From: an uncultured Bariatricus sp.
GTDB taxonomy: Bacteria > Bacillota > Clostridia > Lachnospirales > Lachnospiraceae
Direction of reading: 5' to 3'
Length of the DNA: 64,000 bases
Assembly (NCBI GenBank): GCA_934320645.1
Contig: CAKRFP010000005.1
Location: 1-64,000 of the forward strand
Part shown: positions 26,101-35,000 of the stretch, one piece after another
Position numbering within the stretch: position 1 is the first letter of the stretch
How the letters are laid out: each line of letters begins with the position of its first letter
The notes under the pieces: model-generated
Seen by the model: only the letters and a program-made list of their open reading frames with translations
Told to the model about the DNA's origin: nothing
Databases searched by the model: none
Program-made: the position numbers and the translations under genes

Positions 26101-28516
26101 TATGTATCGTGTAACATACCAAAATGGAAAATGGTACTCTATTGATGACAGCTACGAAGGTCTGGGATCAGAATTATCAGATGTTGATCGCCAATACTAC
26201 ACAACTTCTGATTCTCATGACAGATTTTATTATTTAAAACAGGCAGCAACAGAATTTACTACTAAATTAGCTGAAAAATCCGCTGATAGTAAACTTGCAC
26301 TTGTAACTTTTAATAAAGAGGCAAAAACAAAATTTAAATTCAAATCAGTCGGAACAGAACTTAGTTATATTAACAGCACAATCAATTCATTAACAACAAG
26401 TGGTGGTACCCATCAAAATGAAGGCTTAGATAACGCTTTCGACATTCTTAATGAAGATAAGAATGAACAGAATTTAACACGTTATGTTGTACTTTTAACT
26501 GATGGTTGTCCAAACGGTATCACTTACGATGATGTTAATTCATCTGTAGCAAAAATAAAAACAACTGGTGCCAAACTAATTACTATCGGTGTTGGTTTAG
26601 ATTCATCTAACGAAGGTCTAAAAAAGGCAAGAACAAAACTGACTGAATATGCTGATGACGGTATGGCATACATGGCTGACAATGCAGCAAGCCTTTCAAG
26701 TATTTTTGATCAGATTCTCCGTTACACGACCAACCCAAATGAAAAAGACATCAACGCAACCGGTGTTACTGTTACAGACTACATTGATTCCAGATTTGAG
26801 TTACCGCAGTCAACAATTGATTCTTTAAAAGCCCTTTATAAAAATGATGTTGAAATAACAGCCCCTGGTCAAGGTGAAAACACTACAGACATGTGGCTTA
26901 TCATCTGGAAGAACCAGACAGTCAACCATGCTTCCAAAGACGCAGATGGAACTACTATAGCTGGCTGGTCAACAACTTTCACAGTAAAGGCAAAAGACAG
27001 TTATATCGGTGATAACAACGTAACAACAAACGGTTCAGGTTCAGGTGTATCTTACGATGGTAATACAACACCATTCCCACAGCCAACCGTTAACGTAAAA
27101 TCTCAGTTAAAAGTAAACGATAACAGCGTAACCATTTACAAGGGTGATCACATACCTACAGATGAAGATATTCTTAATCAGCTTTTTAATAAATCAGATA
27201 CAACTTCTTACACAGAAGGTACTGTAAATGAAGACGATTTCAAAAAGCTTTCTGTAGAATGGTACAGCGATCCAAAATGCACAATTCCGATCACCACCGC
27301 TGAAATGGCAGCCATTACACCAGACACCACTACAGCATATTATCTGAAAGTTACTTACAAAACATCGAATCCAACCGATGTGAGCAATGCGAATACTACA
27401 AAAGACGGAATCACTTATATTTCTGGTGGCACAGAACAAACTACCGTTGCAGTGAATAAGAATGATTCCAACAAGAAGTACGGAACTTATACCGTAAATG
27501 TTATCAATGGTGAAATCCAGATCATCAAAAATCTGGCAGCTGGAAGTAATGCAAAAGACGGTGATCAATTCACTTTTATGATAACAAAAGATGAAACTCC
27601 GTATTCAGTCGTATTGGATAAAACGAAGAACTACTACCGTCCGGCAACAGAAGAGGAAATTACTAATGGAACAGCCAGTTCCACTGTAACTATAACCGTA
27701 GTAAGCAGTAACAATACTCTGACCGGTAATGTATCCATCAAAGAATTGCCTCGTGGAAGTTATGAAGTATCCGAACATGACCAAACAGATTACGTAGTCG
27801 AAAGTGTTGTAATTGACAGCCAAACCAACTGTTGGAGTAACAATCTAACCATCACTGATGAAAAAGCAACTTTTGGAATGGGTTATAACAAAACGGCAGC
27901 TGATGCCAATGTTATCGTAAAAGATAATACAGCATACACCTACAAACACGACAACAGCAATGGTGCTGGTCAGTTGGGTGTTGTAACTTACACCAATGAA
28001 ACAGTTATAAGTGACTGGGGTATTCAGAAAGTCAGCTCATCAGATAGTAATTTGGTACTTTCCGGTGCGCAGTTTGAACTTAAAAATTCAGACACTACAT
28101 ATATCGGTGTATCAAGCAATACAGGATATGTGAACTGGTATACATCCTATACGGATGAAACTACCAATGTTCCTTTAACTGGCAAAATGAATCCTGGCAC
28201 TTATACCCTGACAGAAACCAAAGCTCCAGCCGGATATGCCAGAAGCAACGAAATCTGGACTGTTGAAATCAAGAGAAACGGATCTCTGAAAATGATAACA
28301 TCTTCCTCTGGAAAAACACTCTCAACTCTGACTCAGACATCCGCAGATGGTAAAAAGACAATTACTCTTTACCAGTTTAAAAACACTCCAGTTTATGACC
28401 TCCCATCAGCCGGAGGCAATGGAATCTACCTGTATATGATCGGCGGAGTCCTGCTGATGTTCGCAGCCGCCTGGATCTTATATAAAACCAAATGCAGGGA
28501 GGTGCTGAAAAGATAA
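23171..28516 (+). CDS. Giant pilus tip adhesin with two vWA domains
   Basis: This 1781-residue secreted protein has a signal peptide (about 1-29, ending AFA) and a Pro/Glu/Val-rich stalk (30-125). A first vWA domain has the MIDAS motif DRSGS at 479-483, and a second vWA has DTSGS at 939-943. Beta-rich repeats follow, then a SpaA/Cna-B-like domain (LSGAQFELKNSD ... ETKAPAGY, about 1610-1720). The sorting signal LPSAG (1744-1748), a hydrophobic helix and a basic tail end it. This is the layout of RrgA-type tip adhesins that bind host matrix and are linked to the pilin by sortase C. AGGAGG lies before the ATG. LPSAG rather than LPxTG may be read by a dedicated sortase. Confidence 0.93.
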   Translation: MKSKTKKRLIAFMLCMVLVLSSTISAFADELQDTDSQNQIETMADPATEEAIADEPMAESLDASPEEQQPVAEQPVEEPVQEEVQTPEETPVVETPAEPFVEDASPVENEEVKAEEPAVNETPPILQLTYEDDNVKVTVDAVDAGNIPDGASLSVTPIIKKEITDSMNDKEKEEVKAMNDQYDHTEKKLQEKAKDEPYDIAGFLAYDITFVDADGNKLEPNGDVKVSMEYKKAEIPEEAKKVQDAKKDEQELDVTVMHLEEDEQGEVKEVADLSDATVQNGSLENLETNDDKKVEKIEFVANSFSTFTITWKKYNSNSGDLKLTLHFVDETGNELQATYADQKVYYNETIDFSTSYSTSITGYSYINAKLGSINGDIVTSAEGSYNYSKNEYQLTLKNDNTTIKTLNKSGSANIYLIYRQNTSSGGDSGNTPTETDMQLSHEKYIKKKDDNKYDVTLNVSSKKGTKTSKKKLDILLIVDRSGSMDDEDRMRNAKLAVNNLCNSLDAPTSTIDARYKLVSFSRIGTIDTKNWVTGTQMKAAVSQLNAANGTNYEDAFLKAAQALTGMRNGAETIVIFLTDGVPTRRNLTPGQAATNDNQTTTDKHGSETNNAKYTQATTAVAQITCNRFMAIGLSLSSGSNFRHSPYDQVPNTPLKLLQGITDAATGAAERDKAVNITDPTKLPEKFNQIAADIQKFACKDVTIKDTLSEYVDTTTDSKLQIRMAKKTTENGTDTYTDQGSVVEISLTDSSLLSDAGKNVTVNNKSLGTVKYNATNKQVIWNLGANYELEDDIYYYITITNVTPNTAAEKAYKDNKGGYGESKGDANTDASSNGCYGTMGTENDTSSNLAGFPSNNNADHNSSVTYTNTKTGVPATEDYQKPVVQVDVKVIEGGIKTGKTAKVNNWDDRTYNITLNATSTLKEISSVAVAKPIEIVFVFDTSGSMLFRSSLTPSVYGKKAKLDTNQVYYYMDSDDKATMYRVTYQNGKWYSIDDSYEGLGSELSDVDRQYYTTSDSHDRFYYLKQAATEFTTKLAEKSADSKLALVTFNKEAKTKFKFKSVGTELSYINSTINSLTTSGGTHQNEGLDNAFDILNEDKNEQNLTRYVVLLTDGCPNGITYDDVNSSVAKIKTTGAKLITIGVGLDSSNEGLKKARTKLTEYADDGMAYMADNAASLSSIFDQILRYTTNPNEKDINATGVTVTDYIDSRFELPQSTIDSLKALYKNDVEITAPGQGENTTDMWLIIWKNQTVNHASKDADGTTIAGWSTTFTVKAKDSYIGDNNVTTNGSGSGVSYDGNTTPFPQPTVNVKSQLKVNDNSVTIYKGDHIPTDEDILNQLFNKSDTTSYTEGTVNEDDFKKLSVEWYSDPKCTIPITTAEMAAITPDTTTAYYLKVTYKTSNPTDVSNANTTKDGITYISGGTEQTTVAVNKNDSNKKYGTYTVNVINGEIQIIKNLAAGSNAKDGDQFTFMITKDETPYSVVLDKTKNYYRPATEEEITNGTASSTVTITVVSSNNTLTGNVSIKELPRGSYEVSEHDQTDYVVESVVIDSQTNCWSNNLTITDEKATFGMGYNKTAADANVIVKDNTAYTYKHDNSNGAGQLGVVTYTNETVISDWGIQKVSSSDSNLVLSGAQFELKNSDTTYIGVSSNTGYVNWYTSYTDETTNVPLTGKMNPGTYTLTETKAPAGYARSNEIWTVEIKRNGSLKMITSSSGKTLSTLTQTSADGKKTITLYQFKNTPVYDLPSAGGNGIYLYMIGGVLLMFAAAWILYKTKCREVLKR

Positions 28517-28538
28517 TCATTATGAAATTAGCTTCTCA

Positions 28539-28603
28539 GTGGCTCCCGAGCCACCAACAACGTTATTCTCCCTTATGAGGGGACAATAAATTGGGCATAG
28601 CCC
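28539..28603 (+). other. Series of three small hairpins between tip gene and major pilin gene
   Basis: GTGGCTC-CC-GAGCCAC (28539-28554), CCCT-TATG-AGGG (about 28570-28581) and GGGC-ATA-GCCC (28593-28603) follow each other in 65 bp. None has a T tract. They may mark RNA cleavage or stabilise the pilin mRNA so that pilin is made in excess over tip protein. Confidence 0.5.
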
Positions 28604-28626
28604 TAAAAAGAAAAGGAGACAACACT

Positions 28627-30039
28627 ATGAAGAAGATGAAAAAATTATTTGCAATGTTATTGACACTTGCAATGGTATTCGGAATGAGTATGACATCATT
28701 TGCAGCTAAAGATGGTGCAAAACTGACTGTAAAAGGTCTGGCAACAAACGCAACCCAGGAAGTAAACATTTATGAAATTTACAGATTAGACGACAATGAT
28801 AATGGCTGGGTAGCAGCATCCTGGACGGATGGCACAAATGTTACGCCAGACAACTTAAACACACCTACCATTTTAGATGCTTTGAAAACCAAAGCCCTGG
28901 CTACAACGCCTTCAGCAAGTGATTCTTCACAGACTGGATCCGTTACTTTCGAAGGTTTACAGGCAGGTGCTTACTTAGTACTTGTAAAAGATTCTACAAA
29001 TAAAACAACTTACAGCACAATGGTTGCAAAAACATACAAATATGATAATGATCAGTTAATCGCACCATTAGATGCAAAAGTAGTTGCTAAAGCAGAAACC
29101 TATAAAGTAGACAAAGACGTAGACAAAGCTACTGCAGAAGTTGGAGAATTAGTTACATACACAGTAAAAACAGTTGTTCCTTACCAGTCAACAGATGCAA
29201 ACGGAACAAAAAAAGTAACTGCATTTACAATTTCTGATAAATTAACAAATGCAACATTCTACCTCACAGGTGATGCTGTTAAAGGTGTTGATCCAGTTTA
29301 CACCCTTACAGTAAATGGTGTCGATAAAAATGACTTATTAATCCAGGCAGATACATTACACGGACAGTCATCTTTCGATCTCAATTTACTTGCTCTTGTA
29401 GATGATAATAATACTTACGCCGGTCAGGAAGTTGTTCTTACTTACACAGCTTTAGTTGGAAAAGCAAATGTAGTTGATAACAAAGCAACTTCATCACAGG
29501 ATTCAACTGGTAAAATAACCCATACCTACAATGGTAATGCAACAATTACCAAATGGGATAAAGAAGAAACTCACAAATTAAAAGGTGCTCAGTTTGCAGT
29601 TTATAAGATTGTAGAAGGCAAAAAATTCTATGCATCTATCGATGAAGATGGCTGGTTTACAGGGACCTGGACAGAAGAAAATGCAAACGGTAATGTTCCA
29701 GAAGCAGCCAGAACAATCACTACTGCAGCCGATGGAACAGCTACTGTAAAAGGTCTCACAGTCGGAACTTACTACTTCAAAGAAGTTGTTGCTCCAGACG
29801 GATATTCTATCAATACCGATGATGTACCGTTCACAATGATCACAACCACAGAAAATGAAGTTGTTACTGGCGTTGTAGCACAGAATCCTACAAATATTAA
29901 AATGCTCGACAGCAAGCTTTCTTCTTTACCAGAAACTGGTGGCATCGGTACAACAATCTTCACAATCGCTGGATGCGCTATCATGATCGCAGCAGCTGGT
30001 CTGTTCTTCGCAAGCCGCAAGAAATCAGACAACAAATAA
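28627..30039 (+). CDS. Major pilin, LPETG-anchored SpaH/FimA type
   Basis: The protein has 470 residues from ATG 28627, preceded by AAAAGGAGAC; earlier in-frame codons lack a ribosome site. It has a signal peptide (about 1-27), an N-terminal D1-like domain, a pilin-motif candidate YKVDKDVDK (159-167) whose lysine would be linked by sortase, and isopeptide-type domains with an E-box-like KEVVAPDGY. The sorting signal LPETG (434-438), membrane helix and basic tail end it. Such shaft pilins polymerise covalently through the pilin-motif lysine and the LPxTG threonine. Two class C sortases follow at once. Which Lys is used is inferred. Confidence 0.95.
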   Translation: MKKMKKLFAMLLTLAMVFGMSMTSFAAKDGAKLTVKGLATNATQEVNIYEIYRLDDNDNGWVAASWTDGTNVTPDNLNTPTILDALKTKALATTPSASDSSQTGSVTFEGLQAGAYLVLVKDSTNKTTYSTMVAKTYKYDNDQLIAPLDAKVVAKAETYKVDKDVDKATAEVGELVTYTVKTVVPYQSTDANGTKKVTAFTISDKLTNATFYLTGDAVKGVDPVYTLTVNGVDKNDLLIQADTLHGQSSFDLNLLALVDDNNTYAGQEVVLTYTALVGKANVVDNKATSSQDSTGKITHTYNGNATITKWDKEETHKLKGAQFAVYKIVEGKKFYASIDEDGWFTGTWTEENANGNVPEAARTITTAADGTATVKGLTVGTYYFKEVVAPDGYSINTDDVPFTMITTTENEVVTGVVAQNPTNIKMLDSKLSSLPETGGIGTTIFTIAGCAIMIAAAGLFFASRKKSDNK

Positions 30040-30067
30040 TTGCAATAATTATTTATAATCAGATACC

Positions 30068-30094
30068 GAATCCGGGGCATAAGGCCCCGGATTC
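30068..30094 (+). other. Strong hairpin after the major pilin gene
   Basis: GAATCCGGGGC (30068-30078) pairs perfectly with GCCCCGGATTC (30084-30094), loop ATAAG. No T run follows, so it is probably a 3' stabiliser or a partial terminator that lowers expression of the sortases relative to the pilin. Confidence 0.65.
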
Positions 30095-30127
30095 CTAAAA
30101 AATAATACAACAGCAAGGAGAGTTCGG

Positions 30128-30994
30128 ATGAAAAGTAAACTGAATAAGCTTATTATCGGAATCATATTTTTAGCCGGTTTGTCCTTACTGCTGTATCCAT
30201 TCGTGGCAAACCAGTGGAACAACCACAGACAGAAACAGTTGATCAGCAGTTATGAACAGTCTGTATCCGACAAAGATGCAGCGCATGAAATCGATTATGA
30301 CGCAGAACTACAGAAAGCAAAAGCCTACAACGAAGCACTGCTTCCAAGTATCCTTCCTGATTCATTTGCAGTTGCCCAGGCCATTGAAGAAGATAAAACT
30401 TATATGGATGCCCTGAATATTGCCGGTGACGAGGTGATGGGAATCGTAGAAATCCCAAAGATCAATATCAAACTTCCAATCTATCACACAACCGACGAAG
30501 AAGTTCTCAAACAGGCAGCCGGACATCTGGAAGGAAGTTCACTTCCAGTCGGCGGTGAAAGTACACACGCCGTCATTTCCGCACACCGGGGACTTCCGAG
30601 CGCATCTCTTTTCACCGATCTGGATCAGCTGAAAAAAGGCGATCATTTTCTGATCCATGTGTTAAATGAAACCTTATGTTATGAGGTCGACAAGATCTCC
30701 GTAGTAAAACCGGAAGAAACTTCCTCCCTTGCAGTAGAGGACGGTCAAGATCTTGTAACACTTCTGACATGCACCCCTTACGGAGTCAATACCGAGCGGC
30801 TTCTGGTCCGTGGTCACAGAGTACCTTATGTGGAACAGGAAGTTGCCGATGAGAAGACACCACTCAGTGGAATCAGTCTTCATACAAACTATCTTCTCTG
30901 GGTAATTATTGGTCTTACAATTACCGCAATCTTCATTCTTGTGTTATACTTAAAAGAGAAGAAACTTCAGCAGAAGAAAGAAGAGAACGTTTAA
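30128..30994 (+). CDS. Class C pilin sortase, first copy
   Basis: The 288-residue protein has an N-terminal membrane helix (about 7-25), the sortase beta barrel and a C-terminal membrane helix (about 255-277), which is typical of class C. The catalytic residues are H153 (ISAHRGLPS), C215 (TLLTCTPYG) and R224 (TERLLVRG). Class C enzymes join pilin subunits by an isopeptide bond on the outer face of the membrane. CAAGGAG precedes the ATG. It is paired in tandem with a similar sortase gene 33 bp on, the two sharing LISSYE and YPxVxNQWN near the N-terminus. Confidence 0.96.
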   Translation: MKSKLNKLIIGIIFLAGLSLLLYPFVANQWNNHRQKQLISSYEQSVSDKDAAHEIDYDAELQKAKAYNEALLPSILPDSFAVAQAIEEDKTYMDALNIAGDEVMGIVEIPKINIKLPIYHTTDEEVLKQAAGHLEGSSLPVGGESTHAVISAHRGLPSASLFTDLDQLKKGDHFLIHVLNETLCYEVDKISVVKPEETSSLAVEDGQDLVTLLTCTPYGVNTERLLVRGHRVPYVEQEVADEKTPLSGISLHTNYLLWVIIGLTITAIFILVLYLKEKKLQQKKEENV

Positions 30995-31027
30995 AAAGAG
31001 AACAAGAACGAGAAAGGGAATACGCCT

Positions 31028-31894
31028 ATGAAAAGAAAAATCTCAACTTTCCTTTTCGGTCTGTTATTCTTAATAGGATTTGGCATTCTGATCTATCCAA
31101 CGGTATCCAACCAGTGGAACACTTACAGACAGAATCAGCTGATCAGCAGTTATGAAGATAAAGTTCAGAACCTGGAACCGGAAGATTTCACATCCGAATG
31201 GGAAAAGGCAAGAACTTTCAATAATACCATCCCGCAGAACAATCTTTACGGAGATGTATTTGGCGAAGATGATGGCAACCTGAAAAATACAGAATACTGG
31301 AAAGTATTAAATGTCGCAGATGACGGTGTCATGGGATACCTTTCCATTCCAAAGATCAATATCAAACTTGCCATCTACCATGGTACTTCAGACAAAGATC
31401 TTCAAACCGGAGTCGGACATTTAAATGGCTCAAAACTTCCAATCGGAGGGGAAAGTACACACAGTATTCTTGCAGCACACCGGGGACTTCCAAGTGCCAA
31501 ACTTTTTACCGATATCGATCAGCTCAAAGCAGGCGATAAATTTTACATCCATGTACTGGATGAAGTCCTTGCCTACAAGGTAGATCAGATTCTCCCAATG
31601 GTAGACAAAGATGATCATGAAACTCTGGAAAAAGCGCTCCAGATTGAAGAGGGAAAAGACCAGGTTACTTTATTTACCTGTACTCCATACGGAGTCAACT
31701 CTCACCGCCTTCTCGTAAGAGGAACCAGAGTTCCTTATAACGGCGAAGAAGATGCGACAGAATCAGTATCCGATTCTATGGTAAAAGCCATTCAGAATTA
31801 TTATATGCTTTACTTAGTTTTAGGACTTTCAATCACGATTCTTGTGATCATTCTCTTGCGATTTATTTTCAAGAGAAAAGGACGCAAAGAATAA
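31028..31894 (+). CDS. Class C pilin sortase, second copy
   Basis: This 288-residue protein has the same layout as the gene before it: N-terminal helix, barrel, C-terminal helix (about 260-283). Catalytic residues are H151 (LAAHRGLPS), C218 (TLFTCTPYG) and R227. Matching N-terminal words (NQWN, LISSYE) show that the pair arose by duplication. In other pilus systems paired sortases divide labour between shaft polymerisation and attachment of tip or ancillary subunits; here LPETG and LPSAG substrates may be the reason for two. AAAGGGAA precedes the start. Confidence 0.96.
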   Translation: MKRKISTFLFGLLFLIGFGILIYPTVSNQWNTYRQNQLISSYEDKVQNLEPEDFTSEWEKARTFNNTIPQNNLYGDVFGEDDGNLKNTEYWKVLNVADDGVMGYLSIPKINIKLAIYHGTSDKDLQTGVGHLNGSKLPIGGESTHSILAAHRGLPSAKLFTDIDQLKAGDKFYIHVLDEVLAYKVDQILPMVDKDDHETLEKALQIEEGKDQVTLFTCTPYGVNSHRLLVRGTRVPYNGEEDATESVSDSMVKAIQNYYMLYLVLGLSITILVIILLRFIFKRKGRKE

Positions 31895-31923
31895 CCAAGA
31901 TTTCTTAAGGAGGACATGAGGCG

Positions 31924-32931
31924 ATGATGAATAAACGATTAAAACAGGGAAGTACCTTTCTCTTAGCTCTCGCTCTTACATTTCCGCTTCTCGCTCTGCC
32001 TGGTGCAAGAGCAGCGAATGCAGTTGAGACAGACAAAACAGACTGTTCGCTTGAATTCTCCGTCGGGGGGAACAATGACGAACTGAAAACCACAGAGATT
32101 AAAGTAGATCTCTATAAAGTGGCTTCCATCGATGAATCCGGTAATTATACCGCAATCGGCGCTTTCAAAAAACTGGATCTTTCTTCCGTAAGTGCTGATG
32201 ATCTGGATGCCTCAGCAGCTACATGGGCTGAACGTGCAAAGGAAGCCCAGAAAATGCTGAAAGAGGATACTGCACCAACGAAAAGTATTACCCTTGAAAA
32301 TGGTGCCGGAACAGCAGATAATCTTGAAACAGGACTTTATCTTGTGGATACCAAAAAGGTAATCACAGCAAATTATACTTATACCTTTACACCTTACCTG
32401 GTATCTCTTCCGACCAACAATTATTACACCACCAATAATGATGACTGGATCTACAATCTGACCGGTGACAATGCAGTTGGCCTGAAGCCGGAACAGCATA
32501 CAAGATACGGCGATCTGGTGATCAACAAAGAGCTGGTCAGCCACAATGCCGCTCTTGGTGACAAGGCAACCTTCGTATTCCAGATTGATATCACCACACC
32601 GGATCATAAGACAGAAACCAGAATCGAAGAGATTACCTTCGATGCCGCTGGTAAAGATTCCGTAACGATCAAGAAGATTCCTGCCGGATCTACCGTGGTT
32701 GTGAAAGAGATCTACAGCGGTGCAAGCTACAAGCTCACTTCTCCGGATAACCAGACTGTAACGATCATCGCAAACGATGAAAAAGAAGCAGGAGTAGCAG
32801 GAGAGACAGCAGAGGTTTCATTTACCAACGAACACGACGGACGTATCAATGGTGGATACGGAGTAAGAAATAATTTCAAACTGGATGAAAATGACCAGTA
32901 TCAGTACACTGGAAACGGTTCAGAGAAATAG
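31924..32931 (+). CDS. Ancillary pilin-like secreted protein without anchor
   Basis: The 335-residue protein has a signal peptide (about 1-30, GARA|ANA), an N-terminal pilin-like domain (VDLYKVASIDESG ... GLYLVDTKKV) and a second beta domain (DLVINKELVSHNAALGDKAT, about 197-216) like the DUF7601 domains of Lachnospiraceae surface proteins. It ends GNGSEK with no LPxTG or membrane helix, so it cannot be fixed by sortase through its own C-terminus. It may be a base or capping subunit held non-covalently. AGGAGG lies before ATGATG. Function is inferred from the locus. Confidence 0.8.
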   Translation: MMNKRLKQGSTFLLALALTFPLLALPGARAANAVETDKTDCSLEFSVGGNNDELKTTEIKVDLYKVASIDESGNYTAIGAFKKLDLSSVSADDLDASAATWAERAKEAQKMLKEDTAPTKSITLENGAGTADNLETGLYLVDTKKVITANYTYTFTPYLVSLPTNNYYTTNNDDWIYNLTGDNAVGLKPEQHTRYGDLVINKELVSHNAALGDKATFVFQIDITTPDHKTETRIEEITFDAAGKDSVTIKKIPAGSTVVVKEIYSGASYKLTSPDNQTVTIIANDEKEAGVAGETAEVSFTNEHDGRINGGYGVRNNFKLDENDQYQYTGNGSEK

Positions 32932-32946
32932 AAAGGGGGAATCGGA

Positions 32947-33459
32947 ATGAGAAAGTTACATAAGAAACCACTTATCATGGCAGCAGCAACACTTGCTCTT
33001 ACCGGAACCCTGGCAGTTGGAAGCGCAATGGCGTATTTTACAACCTATTCGACAGCCGGCGGCGGTGTAACAATGAATATGGGATTTACAGAAACCATCC
33101 CAAACGAAGAAGTCGATGAAAATGGAAAACACATTACCATTACCAATACCGGTGATTATGACTGCTTCGTAAGAGTCAAAGCATTTGCCCCTGTAGAACT
33201 TACATACAACGCACCGGACGGTGGATGGACAGATGGTGGTGACGGCTACTGGTATTACGATGAAGTACTTCCGGCAGGCGAAACCACAAGCCATGAACTC
33301 AATATCACTTACAAATTTCCATCAGGCGATGAGAAACCGGAAGAATTCAACATCGTAGTTATCGAAGAATGTACACCGGTTCTCTATCAGGAAGACGGAA
33401 CCCCATACGCCGACTGGAACCACGTAATCACAAGCGACAGCGCACAGACAGCAGAGTAG
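32947..33459 (+). CDS. SipW-dependent TasA/camelysin-like secreted protein 1
   Basis: The 170-residue protein starts with a basic region, a hydrophobic stretch and GSAMAYFTTYSTAGG (about 26-40), the SipW-type signal (A-x-A followed by YFT or similar). The body is beta-rich, with TNTGDYDCFVRVKAF and GYWYYDEVLPAGETTS, a pattern of TasA/CalY (M73-like) fibre proteins. These are processed by SipW and form extracellular fibres. A SipW gene lies 2.5 kb downstream in the same operon. GAAAGGGGGAA precedes the start. Confidence 0.82.
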   Translation: MRKLHKKPLIMAAATLALTGTLAVGSAMAYFTTYSTAGGGVTMNMGFTETIPNEEVDENGKHITITNTGDYDCFVRVKAFAPVELTYNAPDGGWTDGGDGYWYYDEVLPAGETTSHELNITYKFPSGDEKPEEFNIVVIEECTPVLYQEDGTPYADWNHVITSDSAQTAE

Positions 33460-33471
33460 GAGGTAGTGAAA

Positions 33472-34227
33472 ATGAAAAAGAAAAAACAATCATTTCCAAA
33501 GAAACCTGCCCTGATCCTGACAGCCGCAGCACTCCTGCTGGTTGGAAGTACTGTCGGAAGTACCAGAGCCGCTCTTACTTACTACAGTGAGAATTATTCC
33601 GCACAGATGAACATGCAGAGCATCGGCGTATCTCTTCTGGAAAATGACAAAGTAGTCAGCAGCCGGGACTACGTATCAAACGACGAATGGAAAGGAACCT
33701 CAGAGGGTGAACTTTTGACAAACCTTCTCGAAAAAGATGATACATTTACCCCTGGCAAAAAATATGAAGAAGCCATCTCCGTTCAGAACAGTGGTAATAT
33801 CGACACCTTCGTGCGTGTGATCATCACAAAGAGCTGGCAGGACAAAGAAGGTAAGAAAAATACCGAACTTTCACCTGATCTGATTGAGCTGAATTTTCTG
33901 ACAGACAATGGATGGCAGATTGCAGCAGATCAGTCCACCACAGAGCGTACCGTTCTTTATTACTCCAATGCGGTTACAGCCGGAGATACCACACCGGCAT
34001 TATCCGACACGATCCGAATCAATCCTTCGATTGCATCAGATGTAACAAAGCATGTATCTGAGGACGGACGTTCCATCACTTACACTTACAAGTATGATGG
34101 CTATACTTTCCACATTGACGCGGAAGTGGATGCAGTTCAGACACACAACGCAAAGGACGCGATCAAGAGTGCCTGGGGCGTGGACGTGAATGTATCAGAC
34201 GACGAAACAACAATGAGCTTACAGTAG
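33472..34227 (+). CDS. SipW-dependent TasA/camelysin-like secreted protein 2
   Basis: The protein has 251 residues from ATG 33472, eight bases after AGGAGG; a GTG at 33466 is too close to it. The leader ends GSTVGSTRAALTYYSENYSA, again the SipW-type signal. The body shares SVQNSGNIDTFVRVIITKSW with the FVRV block of the preceding gene, so both belong to one family. Both may make fibres or pilus-associated matrix. It has no LPxTG or C-terminal helix. Confidence 0.82.
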   Translation: MKKKKQSFPKKPALILTAAALLLVGSTVGSTRAALTYYSENYSAQMNMQSIGVSLLENDKVVSSRDYVSNDEWKGTSEGELLTNLLEKDDTFTPGKKYEEAISVQNSGNIDTFVRVIITKSWQDKEGKKNTELSPDLIELNFLTDNGWQIAADQSTTERTVLYYSNAVTAGDTTPALSDTIRINPSIASDVTKHVSEDGRSITYTYKYDGYTFHIDAEVDAVQTHNAKDAIKSAWGVDVNVSDDETTMSLQ

Positions 34228-34240
34228 GGAGGTACAGAGT

Positions 34241-34996
34241 ATGAAAAAGAAAATTTTGTGCCTCGCCATGACAGTGATAATGGCAGCAGGGGTACACACA
34301 ACTGCATTTGCAAAGGATTATCAGGGAGCCGACGGATGGCAGGTTAATTTCACCGGCGGCAAGATGGAAAGTAATTTTAAAAGCTCCGATGTGACTGACG
34401 AACTGGCAAATATCCAGCCGGGCGACAGCATTGAGTTCAAGGTTCAGCTTAAGAACTCCGACAGTACTAATACCGACTGGTACATGACCAACGAAGTGAT
34501 CCAGACGCTTGAGGATGCACAGTCTTCCGCAGAAGGTGGTGCTTACGAATACAAGCTGACCTATGTTGGAAGTGACAATGCTGAAAAGGTACTCTATGAC
34601 AGCTCAACTGTCGGAGGAGAAGGTGCTTCCAAAGCAGGAGAAGGTCTGAAGCAGATCGATAACTCAACCCAAGAATATTTCTACCTCGGAAGACTTGCTT
34701 CCAATAATACCGGAACGGTACACCTTACCGTCGGTGTTGAAGGTGAGACACAGGGCAACGGTTATCAGCTCACACTCGCAAAGCTCCGCATGAACTTTGC
34801 AGTAGAAAAGGTTTCAGCCGGCAAAACCATCACCAAAAATAAGATTATAAAAACAACCAATACCGTTAAGACCGGTGATACCGCAAGAGTTCTTCTCTTC
34901 TGTGTACTTGCACTGATCAGTGGACTGATCCTTCTTGCATATGGTATCTACACACTCAATAAGAACACAAAAAAACGCAGACAGAAAGGAGAGTAA
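34241..34996 (+). CDS. Surface protein with VKTGD-type C-terminal anchor
   Basis: The 251-residue protein has a signal peptide (1-24, AFA|KD) and a beta-rich body (WQVNFTGGKMESNF onward). The C-terminus is NTVKTGDTAR followed by a helix (about 214-236) and a basic tail (NKNTKKRRQKGE). VKTGD in front of a hydrophobic helix is a non-canonical sortase-like sorting signal seen in many Lachnospiraceae surface proteins. Whether the pilus sortases or a housekeeping enzyme reads it is unknown. GGGAGG precedes the ATG. The role is inferred from the operon. Confidence 0.8.
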   Translation: MKKKILCLAMTVIMAAGVHTTAFAKDYQGADGWQVNFTGGKMESNFKSSDVTDELANIQPGDSIEFKVQLKNSDSTNTDWYMTNEVIQTLEDAQSSAEGGAYEYKLTYVGSDNAEKVLYDSSTVGGEGASKAGEGLKQIDNSTQEYFYLGRLASNNTGTVHLTVGVEGETQGNGYQLTLAKLRMNFAVEKVSAGKTITKNKIIKTTNTVKTGDTARVLLFCVLALISGLILLAYGIYTLNKNTKKRRQKGE

Positions 34997-35000
34997 GCAG

